Positions 55,449 to 63,883 of a stretch of DNA of 64,000 nt are shown piece by piece. The translations under genes were made by a program, and so were the position numbers. Position 1 is the first letter of the stretch. The number at the start of each line of letters is the position of its first letter. This stretch comes from an uncultured Clostridia bacterium (lineage in GTDB: Bacteria; Bacillota; Clostridia; TANB77; CAG-508), in the NCBI GenBank assembly GCA_934120675.1, contig CAKOUU010000006.1, positions 23,549-87,548 of the forward strand, given 5' to 3'. The notes beneath the pieces are model-generated. The model searched no databases. It saw only the letters and a program-made list of their open reading frames with translations, and was not told the DNA's origin.

Positions 55449-55552
55449 ATTTTCCCCCTTATTAAATATTATACAACAAAATCAGCTTTTTTTCCACAAA
55501 ATTCCTTTTTTAGTTACATATTTAATAAATCATATACATTTCTGTGCCTACT

Positions 55553-56956
55553 TTACCTATCATACCTTCTATCTTTTTTCTTCTTCTCTTTTAATTTTTT
55601 CTCTTGTTCTTTTTCCTTTATCTTCTGCTTTTCTTTATCATCTAGTTCTTTTATTTGTTCCTTCATCCTTGGCACATTATCATAAATTTCATCGCACAAC
55701 TTAATCTCTTTTCTAACCTTTGCTAAACCAGAAGTAACATCGATTATTTCTTTAGAAACACTATCTTTTTCAATTTCACTGTCTAACTTTTGTCTCTTAT
55801 AATACAGTCTATTCCTAATATTCAAAATTTTCTGCAATTCTTCCTTTTTCTGTTCTTTAATATTATCAACATCGCTCATAGTCTCAATCTTATACTTGCA
55901 TAAAAATCTAATTCTTTCCGAATACTCATCCATCTTCTTTACTTCCGCCCTCATTTCAGGAGTTAATTTATACTGTATATTATTTCTAGTATATAACTTT
56001 AGCAAATATTTATAGTAGTAATATAAAGCAACAATTCCCTTAGGTTTGTACTTTTTTCTTAGCTTATCTCTTGTTATAAAATGTCTATACACCATCACCT
56101 TGTAAGGAATTATTCTTTCTTGTTTTATTTAGTCATTTTCTAATATTCTTCTTTTAATATCTTCCAATGAATATTTTTCTCCAAACGCTCTTTCAACTCT
56201 TATATTTCTTTTGTATGGCTCTCTTCTCACACTTAATTTTTCTGTTCTATAACAATAATTATATCCCATTGATACTAACATCTGTTCAAATTGTTTTAAA
56301 GTATATGATCGTTTTATAGCATAATCTATATCTTCTTTTGCAAATTTATAATAGTCTGAATCTCTCATAGATTTCTTATAAAAATTTTCAAAATTTATTC
56401 CTGATTTACATGTCTTTTCTGTTAAAACACTTAAGCCATATTCTTCACATATTTCATCTGATGTTTTTCTTAGCAATGCTGTATTCGTTAAATTGCTATA
56501 ATACTTTTTTCCATCTTTAAATGAAACCGAATTGATTACAAAATGATTATGAAGATGTTCTGTATTTAAGTGTGTAGATACAACAACTTGAAACCTGTCT
56601 CCCCACATTTCATTTGCAAGTTTTACTCCAATTTCATGTGCTATTTCTGGAGTAACTTCTCCTTCATTAAAAGATTGATAAGCATGAAATGCTAATATTC
56701 CATTTTCTTTTCCATATATCATTTTTACAAGTTGCATTTGTTTAACTGAATCTTTTACTTCACAATTTATGCCTGTTGTATAAAATTGTTTTTCTGTTTT
56801 ATCTGGATTAGCTGCATATGTCATTACTTGTCTGATACTATCAAATCTATCCATTCCATATCCATTAGAATTTTTTCTTGTCTTTTCTTCATTTGTTGCA
56901 TAATCAATTACATGATCTAATCTCTTTTGTACTTTTCAAATTTTTGTTGTTGCCAT
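55553..56956 (-). pseudogene. Mobilisation relaxase (MobP/MobA type) with two in-frame stop codons
   Basis: Starting at ATG 56956, the frame reads MATTKI, then TGA (56938-56936), KVQKRLDHVIDYATNEEKT and on to the relaxase core with HLNTEHLHNHFVIN (HxH nick motif). It meets TAA at 56131-56129, then continues in the same frame through RDKLRKKYKPKGIVALYYYYKYL to a Lys/Glu-rich tail. There are no indels over 468 codons. Family members have Trp at the TGA position. The element's transfer gene is therefore damaged by point mutations or read with suppression. It nicks oriT in mobilisable elements. Confidence 0.8.
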
Positions 56957-56980
56957 TTGCTTTCTCCTCTCATCTTAAAA

Positions 56981-57027
56981 GGGGATTGGAGAATTTCCCC
57001 ATTTAGAATTTCGAGCTGACGAAATTC
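56981..57027. other. Candidate oriT upstream of the relaxase
   Basis: GGGGA...TCCCC (56981-57000) and a perfect inverted repeat GAATTTCG-AGCTGA-CGAAATTC (57006-57027) lie directly before the relaxase start. This is the usual oriT site for Mob relaxases. The nick site cannot be placed. Confidence 0.5.
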
Positions 57028-57109
57028 ATTGCTTTTTAGGACAATAATGCACTCTTTTTTAGTACTAAAACCATTACTTTTTCTATCAAATACACACAAT
57101 ATTTTGAAA

Positions 57110-57147
57110 AATACTTGGACTTTTATTTTAAAATCCAAGTACTTTTT
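57110..57147. terminator. Hairpin downstream of the DnaC-like gene
   Basis: AAATACTTGGA pairs with TCCAAGTACTT around an A/T-rich middle, followed on the plus strand by T6. It may end transcripts in either direction or belong to an antisense RNA; this is not resolved. Confidence 0.5.
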
Positions 57148-57230
57148 TCTTTCATTTTCTATTTACTTTTTTATATTTTTGTACTACAATAATTGTATAA
57201 AGATTTGGGTTAGTATTTTAGTTTTGCGGC

Positions 57231-58049
57231 TTATACTAACTCTTTTTCTTTTATATTTTTTAGCGTTATTCCATAACACATTTGATACAGTTTTGATATT
57301 ATTGCATCTACCAATTGTCTATCTTGACTTTGACTAAATCTTTCTATTAGTCCTTGTTTATCAAACCTTGTTGTAATTATTATTGGTAATCCATTTTCAT
57401 TTCTATTTTGAATTATTGTATACAATTTTTCTAATGCCCACTGACTTATTTTTTCTGTTCCAAGATCATCAATTATAATAATATCTACATTTGAATATAA
57501 TTCTATTAATTCATTCTCTGACTTTGTATTGTCTCTAAATGTTTCCTTAATCATGTCCAATAACATTGTTAATCTTCCCATTAAAACGATCTTATCATTT
57601 TCAATTAATTTGTTAGCAATTGATGCTGCTAAATGTGTTTTTCCAAGTCCTGACTCGTCCGTTATTATCAGTCCTTCACTTTGCATTTTTTCTATACTTT
57701 TATTGGTATAGTCTTTAGCAACTTTTACTGCCATTTTATTCTCTGAATTAATATTAAAATTTTCAAAGTTTTGTTCTTGAAATTTTCTTTCAACATAATT
57801 CTTCTTGTAAATTTTATTTATGATACTCTTATAATGTTTTCTTTTTTCTATTTCATATTCTTGCTTATCTACATTATTCCAGTATTCTTGTGCCTCATTG
57901 CAATTACATCTTTCGTATTTAATTGCATCTGGAGAAATATTAGCATATAAATAATCGAGTCCTATTGGTGTTAATTCTTTGCCACAAAATCCACACTTTT
58001 TGAACTCTTTGTGAATAATTTTATTAGATTTTGTATTGTCTAAATCCAT
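57231..58049 (-). CDS. DnaC/IstB-type ATPase, helicase loader
   Basis: The 272-residue AAA+ protein has an N-terminal Cys cluster (CGFCGKEL, then CNCNE) that probably binds zinc. Walker A is DESGLGKTHLAASIANKL (about 125), Walker B VDIIIIDDLGTE, and sensor IITTRFDKQGL. It probably loads the replicative helicase for the mobile element. It starts inside the end of the replication organiser gene (26-bp overlap, AGGAGAACGAGA). Confidence 0.85.
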   Translation of the reverse strand: MDLDNTKSNKIIHKEFKKCGFCGKELTPIGLDYLYANISPDAIKYERCNCNEAQEYWNNVDKQEYEIEKRKHYKSIINKIYKKNYVERKFQEQNFENFNINSENKMAVKVAKDYTNKSIEKMQSEGLIITDESGLGKTHLAASIANKLIENDKIVLMGRLTMLLDMIKETFRDNTKSENELIELYSNVDIIIIDDLGTEKISQWALEKLYTIIQNRNENGLPIIITTRFDKQGLIERFSQSQDRQLVDAIISKLYQMCYGITLKNIKEKELV

Positions 58050-58542
58050 TCTCGTTCTCCTCTCTTATATTTTTTTCTTTCTTATCTTCTAAATCTTTTT
58101 TGTTTTCTTCTTCTCCGTTACCTAATGCTTGGATAACGTTACTTTTTTCAATTTCACTTTTATGCTTTTCACGATATTTTCTTTGTCTTTCTCTGTTTTG
58201 TATTTGATATTTTTCATACTTTTCAATACTTTGATATTTGTCCCAATTTTTTATTAAAAATGTTTCTCCTTCTTTTTTTAACATTCCTAATTCTAGAAAC
58301 TTTTTCAAAATTTTTTCAATTTTTTTATTAGATTTTCCCATAATCTTTGAAAAATTTTGAATTGTCATTGGATTGTTTTCTCCAACTTCTAATCTTCCTT
58401 TATTATTGCATTCAACTGCTAATGCGATTAACTGTATCCATACTCTAAAATAAGTGTCTCCTTCAGGAAGTTTTAGAATTATTTGAATTTTCCTGTTTGA
58501 AAATATTGTAGTTTCTGTTTTGAACCACGGTATTTCATACAT
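58024..58542 (-). CDS. Phage/plasmid replisome organiser, N-terminal domain type
   Basis: The 172-residue protein starts YEIPWFKTETTIFSNRKIQ and continues with RVWIQLIALAVECNNKGRLEV and an HTH-like FSKIMGKSNKKIEKILKKFLELGML. These are the pattern of phage replisome organiser N-terminal domains. A charged tail follows. It binds the element's replication origin (inferred). It overlaps the DnaC gene, forming a replication pair. Confidence 0.8.
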   Translation of the reverse strand: MYEIPWFKTETTIFSNRKIQIILKLPEGDTYFRVWIQLIALAVECNNKGRLEVGENNPMTIQNFSKIMGKSNKKIEKILKKFLELGMLKKEGETFLIKNWDKYQSIEKYEKYQIQNRERQRKYREKHKSEIEKSNVIQALGNGEEENKKDLEDKKEKNIREENENGFRQYKI

Positions 58543-58568
58543 AGCCTCCTTTCCTCGCTTTCTTTCAA

Positions 58569-58769
58569 TTAATCTTTAATTGATTCTTTTTCTTTCTTAC
58601 TTAGATATTCGTCTAATACTTGAATTCTAAATAGAAATTTTCCACCAACTTTTGAGCATGGTATTTGTTTTCTTCTTACTAATTGATTTATTAGTCAATA
58701 AGAGATTCCTAAATATTCTGCTGCTTCTTTCATTGTTAGTGTTGTTCTTTGTACTTTTGGTAGTTCCAT
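58569..58769 (-). pseudogene. Excisionase-type HTH gene with in-frame TGA at a Trp position
   Basis: The 66-codon frame (ATG 58769, GGAGGTGATTTA upstream) encodes TMKEAAEYLGISY, TGA (58697-58695), LINQLVRRKQIPCSKVGGKFLFR and VLDEYL. This is a MerR/HTH_17 excisionase. Homologues commonly have Trp after SY. No other damage is visible. It is the first gene of the minus-strand mobile-element operon. Confidence 0.7.
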
Positions 58770-58801
58770 TAAATCACCTCCTATTTTTTTGTATTTAACT
58801 A

Positions 58802-58830
58802 TTGACCTTTGTTAACAATTGAATTATAAT
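58802..58830 (+). promoter_or_regulatory. Promoter of the 58926-61383 operon with palindromic operator
   Basis: TTGACC (58802-58807) and TATAAT (58825-58830) are 17 bp apart. The palindrome TTGTTAACAA lies inside the spacer. A TTGACT on the other strand (58857-58852) suggests a divergent promoter for the mobile-element operon. Confidence 0.65.
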
Positions 58831-58925
58831 ATCAATAGTTAGTTTTGTAAAGTCAATTTATAAATGTTTGAAAACAATCATTTTTATATATTTAAAACTA
58901 ATAAATTGTTAAATCGGGGGGAATT

Positions 58926-60233
58926 ATGAAAATTTCAGATTTTGATAAAAAAATAAAAATTACGCCTTTATCTAATAACAATATTTTAGCATTTGAATTA
59001 AAGTCAATTTTATATACTCCAAATAAATATAGAATTCCCGTTGCATTTGCTGACACAACAAATTCAATAAATGATACAGAAAAATATATAGCTGAAAATT
59101 ATACTATAGAAGATCAAAAAAAATTAAAACATAATGATACAATAACTAATAAATTTTTAGCTGAACTAGCTAAATTAAATTCTGATTCTGATGATGAAGT
59201 AAAAAAACTCATAAAAAAATATAAAACTCAATTACTTGATGTAGCTTATAAAGCTCCTAATAAATTAAGATGTTTAAGTGCTAGTGATAATATAGAAGAT
59301 ATGAAAGGATATTTTGTTATTGACTCAAATGCTATTATTGGTAGTAATGGAGAATTGCTATCTAACTTTTTAAATTTAGACTTCAATAAATTTAACCATT
59401 TCTTTATGTTTTTTACAAAATATTTTGGAATGTTTATAGATTGCTTTGAAGAAAAAGATTTAGAAGGCTTGAAAATTGATGAATTAACAGATCTAACATT
59501 AATAATTTCACTTGCAAATAAGATTTATAATTCTTCAAAAGATTATATTATTAACATTCAAAATTTATTTAGAGATTTTGTTGATTTGCTATATGGATAT
59601 GATAATAACAAAGCTATATATTCTCTTACTTTAAAACAAAAATTTTACATTTTTCATGACAAGCATCAAGATGAATTACAAGCTTTTTCAGAGAGATATC
59701 AACATTATGGACTATTTAATTTCAATTATGTACATAGTGACTTAATTCATTTAAAACATAATAACACTTCTGAATTAATATTAAAGCTTAAGAAGTTTGA
59801 TCCAGATGGTTCAAAAATTTTTAATAGCTACAGTATTGTTACAGATAATATATACACTGTATTATATATTTCTTTATATAATTTAGTTTTAAACAATACT
59901 GCTATGATTAGACAGTGCAAAAACTGTCATAGATATTTTTTAACTAACAAATCTAACACTTATTATTGTGATAATATATATTATGAAGATAAAACTTGTA
60001 AAGATGTTGGAAATCAACTGTCTCAAAAAAGAAAAGAAAATAAAGAACCTGTCTATGGTAAATATAGAAGTATCTATGCAAATAAAGCTACTTTACTAAA
60101 AAGATATCCTGATATATATTCACAAGATGATTATGATAAATGGAAAAAAGAAGCTAAACAATTCATGAATGATATTAGACATGGTGAAAAAACTTATGAC
60201 GAATTTGATAAATGGTTAAATAAAAATAAGTAA
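58926..60233 (+). CDS. DUF6076-like zinc-finger protein, unknown function
   Basis: The first 320 residues of this 435-residue protein are helical and unrecognised. The C-terminal region has CKNCHRYFLT, YYCDN, CKDVGNQLSQKRKEN and YRSIYANKATLLKR, a Cys cluster layout of DUF6076-like proteins found on mobile elements. RBS GGGGGGAATT. It is 13 bp upstream of the repeat-SH3 membrane protein, in one operon diverging from the replication genes. A regulatory or nucleic-acid-binding role is inferred from the zinc finger only. Confidence 0.6.
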   Translation: MKISDFDKKIKITPLSNNNILAFELKSILYTPNKYRIPVAFADTTNSINDTEKYIAENYTIEDQKKLKHNDTITNKFLAELAKLNSDSDDEVKKLIKKYKTQLLDVAYKAPNKLRCLSASDNIEDMKGYFVIDSNAIIGSNGELLSNFLNLDFNKFNHFFMFFTKYFGMFIDCFEEKDLEGLKIDELTDLTLIISLANKIYNSSKDYIINIQNLFRDFVDLLYGYDNNKAIYSLTLKQKFYIFHDKHQDELQAFSERYQHYGLFNFNYVHSDLIHLKHNNTSELILKLKKFDPDGSKIFNSYSIVTDNIYTVLYISLYNLVLNNTAMIRQCKNCHRYFLTNKSNTYYCDNIYYEDKTCKDVGNQLSQKRKENKEPVYGKYRSIYANKATLLKRYPDIYSQDDYDKWKKEAKQFMNDIRHGEKTYDEFDKWLNKNK

Positions 60234-60246
60234 AGGAGGAGCTATA

Positions 60247-61383
60247 ATGTCAAATAACGAAAATAGTAATAAAATGACCTTGAAAAATCAATCATCTAAA
60301 AAAAGAGAATATTATGCAATTTCTAACAATATAGATAGCATTACTACTTTTAATAACTTAAACAAAATAAATTATGATGTCTTAAATGAAAAATTAAACT
60401 CTGCTTTTAACAGTTTAAATCAGATTAATTATAATGCTTTAAACGAAAAGCTAAACTCTGCCTTTAATAATTTAAGCCAGATTAATTACAATGCTTTAAA
60501 TAAAAAGTTAAACTCTGCTTTTAATAGCTTAAATCAGATTAATTATAATGCTTTAAACGAAAAGCTAAACTCTGCTTTTAATAGCTTAAATCAGATTAAT
60601 TATAATGCTTTAAACGAAAAGTTAAACTCTGCTTTTAACAGCTTAAATCAGATTAATTATAATGCTTTAAACGAAAAGTTAAGCTCTGCTTTTAATAGTT
60701 TAAATCAAATTAATTATAATGTTTTAAATGAAAAGTTAATATCTGCTTTTGATAAACTTAACAATAGTACACTCTATTCATGGGTTGATAATATATATGA
60801 TCATTTAGACAAAAATTCATATAGTACATTTACAGAAAATATTCAAAATATTGCACCAGCCATTACATTAGAGGATTTTGAAATAGATGATAACACTTTG
60901 ATAAATGATTCTGCAACTCATCTATCAGATAGTTTTATTGCTAAGCTATTTACTGGAACTCTATCATATGATGATGATATAAAAAATAATAAATTAGCAG
61001 CATTTATATTAATTATTGCATTTTGGTTTGTATCAAACTTAATTTCATTTATTTTAGAAGACGGTTATACTTATGCAAAAAATTATTTAAAAAATAATTT
61101 TTTAAATGAGAAAGAAGTAATAACTGTAGAAGATTATAAAAATTATAGAATTGTTATTACTGATATTCTTAATGTAAGAAAACAACCATCAACAAATTCA
61201 GATATTATAGGAAAGCTTTATTATCTAAATGTTATAAAAATTATAGACTCAAAACCATATTGGTTAAAAGTTGAATATATAGATACAGAAAATAACGTTC
61301 ATTTAACTGGTTGGATATCTAAAAAATATACTAAAGACTTTTCAGAAGAAACAGAAAAATTATTAAATATTAATAACAACTAG
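60247..61383 (+). CDS. Membrane protein with seven 19-residue repeats and C-terminal SH3 domain
   Basis: Residues 36-168 of this 378-residue protein are seven tandem 19-residue units (consensus NSLNQINYNALNEKLNSAF), probably amphipathic helices. A hydrophobic segment follows at about 253-272 (AAFILIIAFWFVSNLISFIL). A bacterial SH3 domain ends the protein (about 298-365: ITDILNVRKQPSTNSDIIGKLY, WLKVEY, GWISKKY). There is no signal peptide. The sidedness of the SH3 domain is unclear; SH3b domains usually bind cell wall outside. RBS AAAGGAGGAGCTATA. I do not know a described system of this architecture. Confidence 0.7.
   Translation: MSNNENSNKMTLKNQSSKKREYYAISNNIDSITTFNNLNKINYDVLNEKLNSAFNSLNQINYNALNEKLNSAFNNLSQINYNALNKKLNSAFNSLNQINYNALNEKLNSAFNSLNQINYNALNEKLNSAFNSLNQINYNALNEKLSSAFNSLNQINYNVLNEKLISAFDKLNNSTLYSWVDNIYDHLDKNSYSTFTENIQNIAPAITLEDFEIDDNTLINDSATHLSDSFIAKLFTGTLSYDDDIKNNKLAAFILIIAFWFVSNLISFILEDGYTYAKNYLKNNFLNEKEVITVEDYKNYRIVITDILNVRKQPSTNSDIIGKLYYLNVIKIIDSKPYWLKVEYIDTENNVHLTGWISKKYTKDFSEETEKLLNINNN
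60352..60750 (+). repeat. Seven tandem 57-bp coding repeats
   Basis: The units are in frame and nearly identical, especially units 4-6. This indicates recent expansion and likely copy-number variation between strains. Confidence 0.9.
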
Positions 61384-61429
61384 TAAATTTTATCCTCTCC
61401 CACTCATAGTTATGCCTGAAAGGAGGTGT

Positions 61430-61480
61430 ATGGAGAAAATTGAGTGTTTATATGATGATAGCCTAGATGGTGGAATCTAG
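61430..61480 (+). CDS. 16-codon micro-ORF with strong ribosome site, doubtful
   Basis: AAAGGAGGTGT precedes an ATG encoding MEKIECLYDDSLDGGI. The reading frame ends inside the following hairpin (61458-61485), an arrangement seen in some leader peptides and small toxin genes. It may equally be chance. Confidence 0.25.
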   Translation: MEKIECLYDDSLDGGI

Positions 61481-61485
61481 GCTAT
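61458..61485. terminator. Perfect 11-bp hairpin between convergent genes
   Basis: ATAGCCTAGAT pairs with ATCTAGGCTAT around a GGTGGA loop. It lies between the repeat protein operon and the converging 61491 gene; the following tract is only partly T-rich. Confidence 0.65.
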
Positions 61486-61490
61486 TTCTA

Positions 61491-61805
61491 TTATATTTCT
61501 AATTCTTCTTCTATTTTTATTTTTTCTTTAACTTTTTCTCTAACGCAATCTTGAATTGATGCTAGTAATAGTGTAATTTCTGTTTCCACTTTTTCTAAAT
61601 CTTCTTCTTTTACTTTTCCACTTTCAATAGCACTAATTCTCTTAACTGCCTCTAATGATAATTCTTTAGAATTATACTTATTCAAATCCTCTATAAAATT
61701 CTTATATTTAGGTTCTTTTATTAACTCTTCTAAATAATCTTTTTCTGCTTTTAAGAATGTATCTCTTAAAAAAGCGATTTTTCCATTTATATTATTTTCA
61801 TTCAT
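61491..61805 (-). CDS. Small acidic helical protein, unknown function
   Basis: The 104-residue protein is rich in Glu, Lys and Leu, predicted coiled-coil or helical throughout (e.g. DTFLKAEKDYLEELIKE, EKVETEITLLLASIQDCVREKV). There is no signal peptide. It is preceded by GGAGGAATAGAAT. No family recognised. Confidence 0.6.
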   Translation of the reverse strand: MNENNINGKIAFLRDTFLKAEKDYLEELIKEPKYKNFIEDLNKYNSKELSLEAVKRISAIESGKVKEEDLEKVETEITLLLASIQDCVREKVKEKIKIEEELEI

Positions 61806-61838
61806 ATTCTATTCCTCCAATTAATTTATTTATATGTT

Positions 61839-61965
61839 TTATCTTATCCACTCTTCTATTATTTCTTTTGAAATATTTAAGTTGCCTCTACCTACACCCA
61901 CTTCAATGTCTGGTTTTGAACTTCCATGATAATCACTTCCACCACTGATATATAGATTATTCTTT
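61839..61965 (-). pseudogene. Tail of a PHP-domain phosphoesterase gene
   Basis: The minus strand right after the methyltransferase stop reads LYISGGSDYHGSSKPDIEVG, then RGNLNISKEIIEEWI and a stop. SDYHG is the metal-binding end of YciV-type PHP phosphoesterases. The N-terminal 80-85% is missing, so this is a remnant. Confidence 0.75.
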
Positions 61966-62649
61966 CTAAAATTTTGATTTTCTTGCAATTATAGTAAATT
62001 CATTTGTTCCTACTAAATTTTCTCCTACTGCTGATTCATCAAACATTTTATTATCATATATTTTTTCTATTGTATAATTATTAACTGTAAAATAATCAAT
62101 AAAAAATTGCTTTGAATACCTATTAAAGTATGTTTTGTATTTAGGATTAAATGGCTCTGGTATAAATATTTCTTTTTCTTCATTATTACATTCCATAACA
62201 TTTATAGCAATTATTCCTTTATCTTTCAATAATTCACTAAATTTATCTAATACTCTTAAACAAGTTTTATCATCTACATGAATCAAAGCAGCAAAACAAA
62301 TTATTGCATCAAAATTGTCTTTATCAAATGTTATATTTCTAATGTCCATCAATTTAAATTTAGCTTTTGGTGCATTTTTTTTTGCTTTTCTCAACATATT
62401 TTCTGATGTATCAATACCTATTACATTAAAATTTTTATCACATTTTTCTGTTAAAAATTTAGGATAATCTCCAATTGCTGTTCCTGCATCTAAGATCGTT
62501 GCATTGTCATTCAGTTGTGAAATTAAATAATCTATTTCTTTTTGAAATTGAACATTTCCATTTAAGTCTTTTGACTTATAGTAATCTACATATTCCTCAA
62601 CGATATTGTTATATGTTTCAATAGTTATTTTGATTTTATCTATCTCCAT
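61966..62649 (-). CDS. Class I SAM-dependent methyltransferase
   Basis: The 227-residue protein has motif I LDAGTAIGDYPKFL, motif II VIGIDTSENML, and ICFAALIHV. The substrate is unknown. It ends directly at the PHP remnant, so its insertion or a deletion may have removed the rest of that gene. It is probably co-transcribed with the SDR gene 18 bp upstream. Confidence 0.85.
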   Translation of the reverse strand: MEIDKIKITIETYNNIVEEYVDYYKSKDLNGNVQFQKEIDYLISQLNDNATILDAGTAIGDYPKFLTEKCDKNFNVIGIDTSENMLRKAKKNAPKAKFKLMDIRNITFDKDNFDAIICFAALIHVDDKTCLRVLDKFSELLKDKGIIAINVMECNNEEKEIFIPEPFNPKYKTYFNRYSKQFFIDYFTVNNYTIEKIYDNKMFDESAVGENLVGTNEFTIIARKSKF

Positions 62650-62667
62650 TATTATATTCTCCTAAGT

Positions 62668-63384
62668 TTAATAATTTTTTATATTTCTTACTTCTATACT
62701 AGGAATAGTTATTTCATGTGGCAAATCAAACAAAAATTTAACAGTATTAGCAACATCTTTTGGTGTTAGCCCTGTATTCATTACATTTTCTGGTAATTCA
62801 TTTTTTGCTCTTTTATAAAAATCAGTTTGTATTAGTCCTGGGCATACATCTGTTATCTTAATATTGTTATGTGCTAAATCATTTTGAATAGCTTTTCTAA
62901 ATGCATTCGCTCCTGTCTTTGATGCATTATATATAGGAAATGGTGGTTCACACATTACTCCACTTTGAGAATTAATATTAATTATTTGTCCATATCCTTG
63001 TTTTTTCATAATCGGAAAAATGCTCTTTATCATTGCTACTGTTCCAAATACATTTGTATCAATAACCTTTTTTATTCTACCTAATTCATTCATTTCATCA
63101 TATATTGGCTGGTCTAATTTTGATATATCTCCAGAAATCCACATTCCTGCACAATTTATTAAGCAATCAATTTTTTCGTAATTCCTATTTATATCATTAA
63201 TTACATTAGCTATCTGTTTATCATCTGAAATATCACAAATATAATATTTTGATTTTGTTTCTTCTGCTACTTGTTTTAAGTTATTTTCATCAATATCAAT
63301 TAATATTAATTTTTCTTCTTTTAATACATTTGCTATAGCTTTACCTACACCATTGGCAGAGCCTGTAATTATAACATTTTTCAT
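62668..63384 (-). CDS. Short-chain dehydrogenase/reductase
   Basis: The 238-residue SDR has the cofactor motif TGSANGVGKAIA, NCAGMW, catalytic Ser in NINSQSG, and YNASKTG (YxxxK). The acidic residue after strand 2 (LIDIDENN) favours NAD(H). The substrate is unknown. RBS AAGGAGGAGAAT. Confidence 0.9.
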   Translation of the reverse strand: MKNVIITGSANGVGKAIANVLKEEKLILIDIDENNLKQVAEETKSKYYICDISDDKQIANVINDINRNYEKIDCLINCAGMWISGDISKLDQPIYDEMNELGRIKKVIDTNVFGTVAMIKSIFPIMKKQGYGQIININSQSGVMCEPPFPIYNASKTGANAFRKAIQNDLAHNNIKITDVCPGLIQTDFYKRAKNELPENVMNTGLTPKDVANTVKFLFDLPHEITIPSIEVRNIKNY

Positions 63385-63403
63385 ATTCTCCTCCTTAAAT
63401 TTT

Positions 63404-63772
63404 TTAATTTTCTAATATCTCTTTTTGAACTTTTTTAGAAAAACTTTTTATCACCTCATCATAAGAGTGGTCTATCATTTCAAAAATTAATTTATCATCA
63501 ACTGTCTTATTGATATATACTGTATTTCTATAAATTGCTTGCATAGGTGGGCAATGATAACCTCTTACTATATCGTTTGTATATTGTTTTCTATATAATT
63601 CTGCAAGAAGCGCATCACACTTTAAATTTATTTTATAATCATTATCTAATGGATATAATTCAGCAAATATTTTCTTATTGACTTTGAAACATATTGGGAT
63701 ATCCCCGAATGGATAATCTATATATGCTTTATTCTTATTTAAGCAATATTCTATAATTTCATCTTTTGACAT
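63404..63772 (-). CDS. MmcQ/YjbR family protein
   Basis: The 122-residue protein has the CyaY-like MmcQ/YjbR pattern: IEYCLNKNKAYIDYPFGD, FKVNKKIFAELY, NLKCDALLAELYR and a C-terminal YDEVIKSFSKKVQ. It is annotated in the family as DNA-binding, but the role is not established. It precedes the SDR gene by 19 bp, suggesting an operon. Confidence 0.85.
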   Translation of the reverse strand: MSKDEIIEYCLNKNKAYIDYPFGDIPICFKVNKKIFAELYPLDNDYKINLKCDALLAELYRKQYTNDIVRGYHCPPMQAIYRNTVYINKTVDDKLIFEMIDHSYDEVIKSFSKKVQKEILEN

Positions 63773-63793
63773 AATTTTTCCTTATAAAATTTA

Positions 63794-63883
63794 TTATCTT
63801 TTATCATCTTTTTCTATTATAAATCCTTCTTTTTCTAACTCATATATTTCCTAATTCATTTCCATTGCATAACTGTAATACAT
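63794..63883 (-). pseudogene. Tiny ORF with in-frame TAG
   Basis: ATG at 63883, preceded by GGAGGAAAAAA, gives MYYSYAMEMN, TAG, EIYELEKEGFIIEKDDK and then TAA. A good ribosome site and sensible composition after the stop suggest a 29-residue gene with one nonsense mutation. Confidence 0.4.

Noticed and set aside
56917..57138. 73-codon frame upstream of the relaxase
   Set aside because: It overlaps the relaxase start and the candidate oriT hairpins, and its sequence does not resemble MobC or any known accessory protein.
56936..63883. Genome-wide stop-codon reassignment
   Set aside because: Interrupted frames use TGA, TAA and TAG alike, and most genes in the window read normally with standard code and TGG for Trp. 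Only the TGA-at-Trp pair was kept as an open question.
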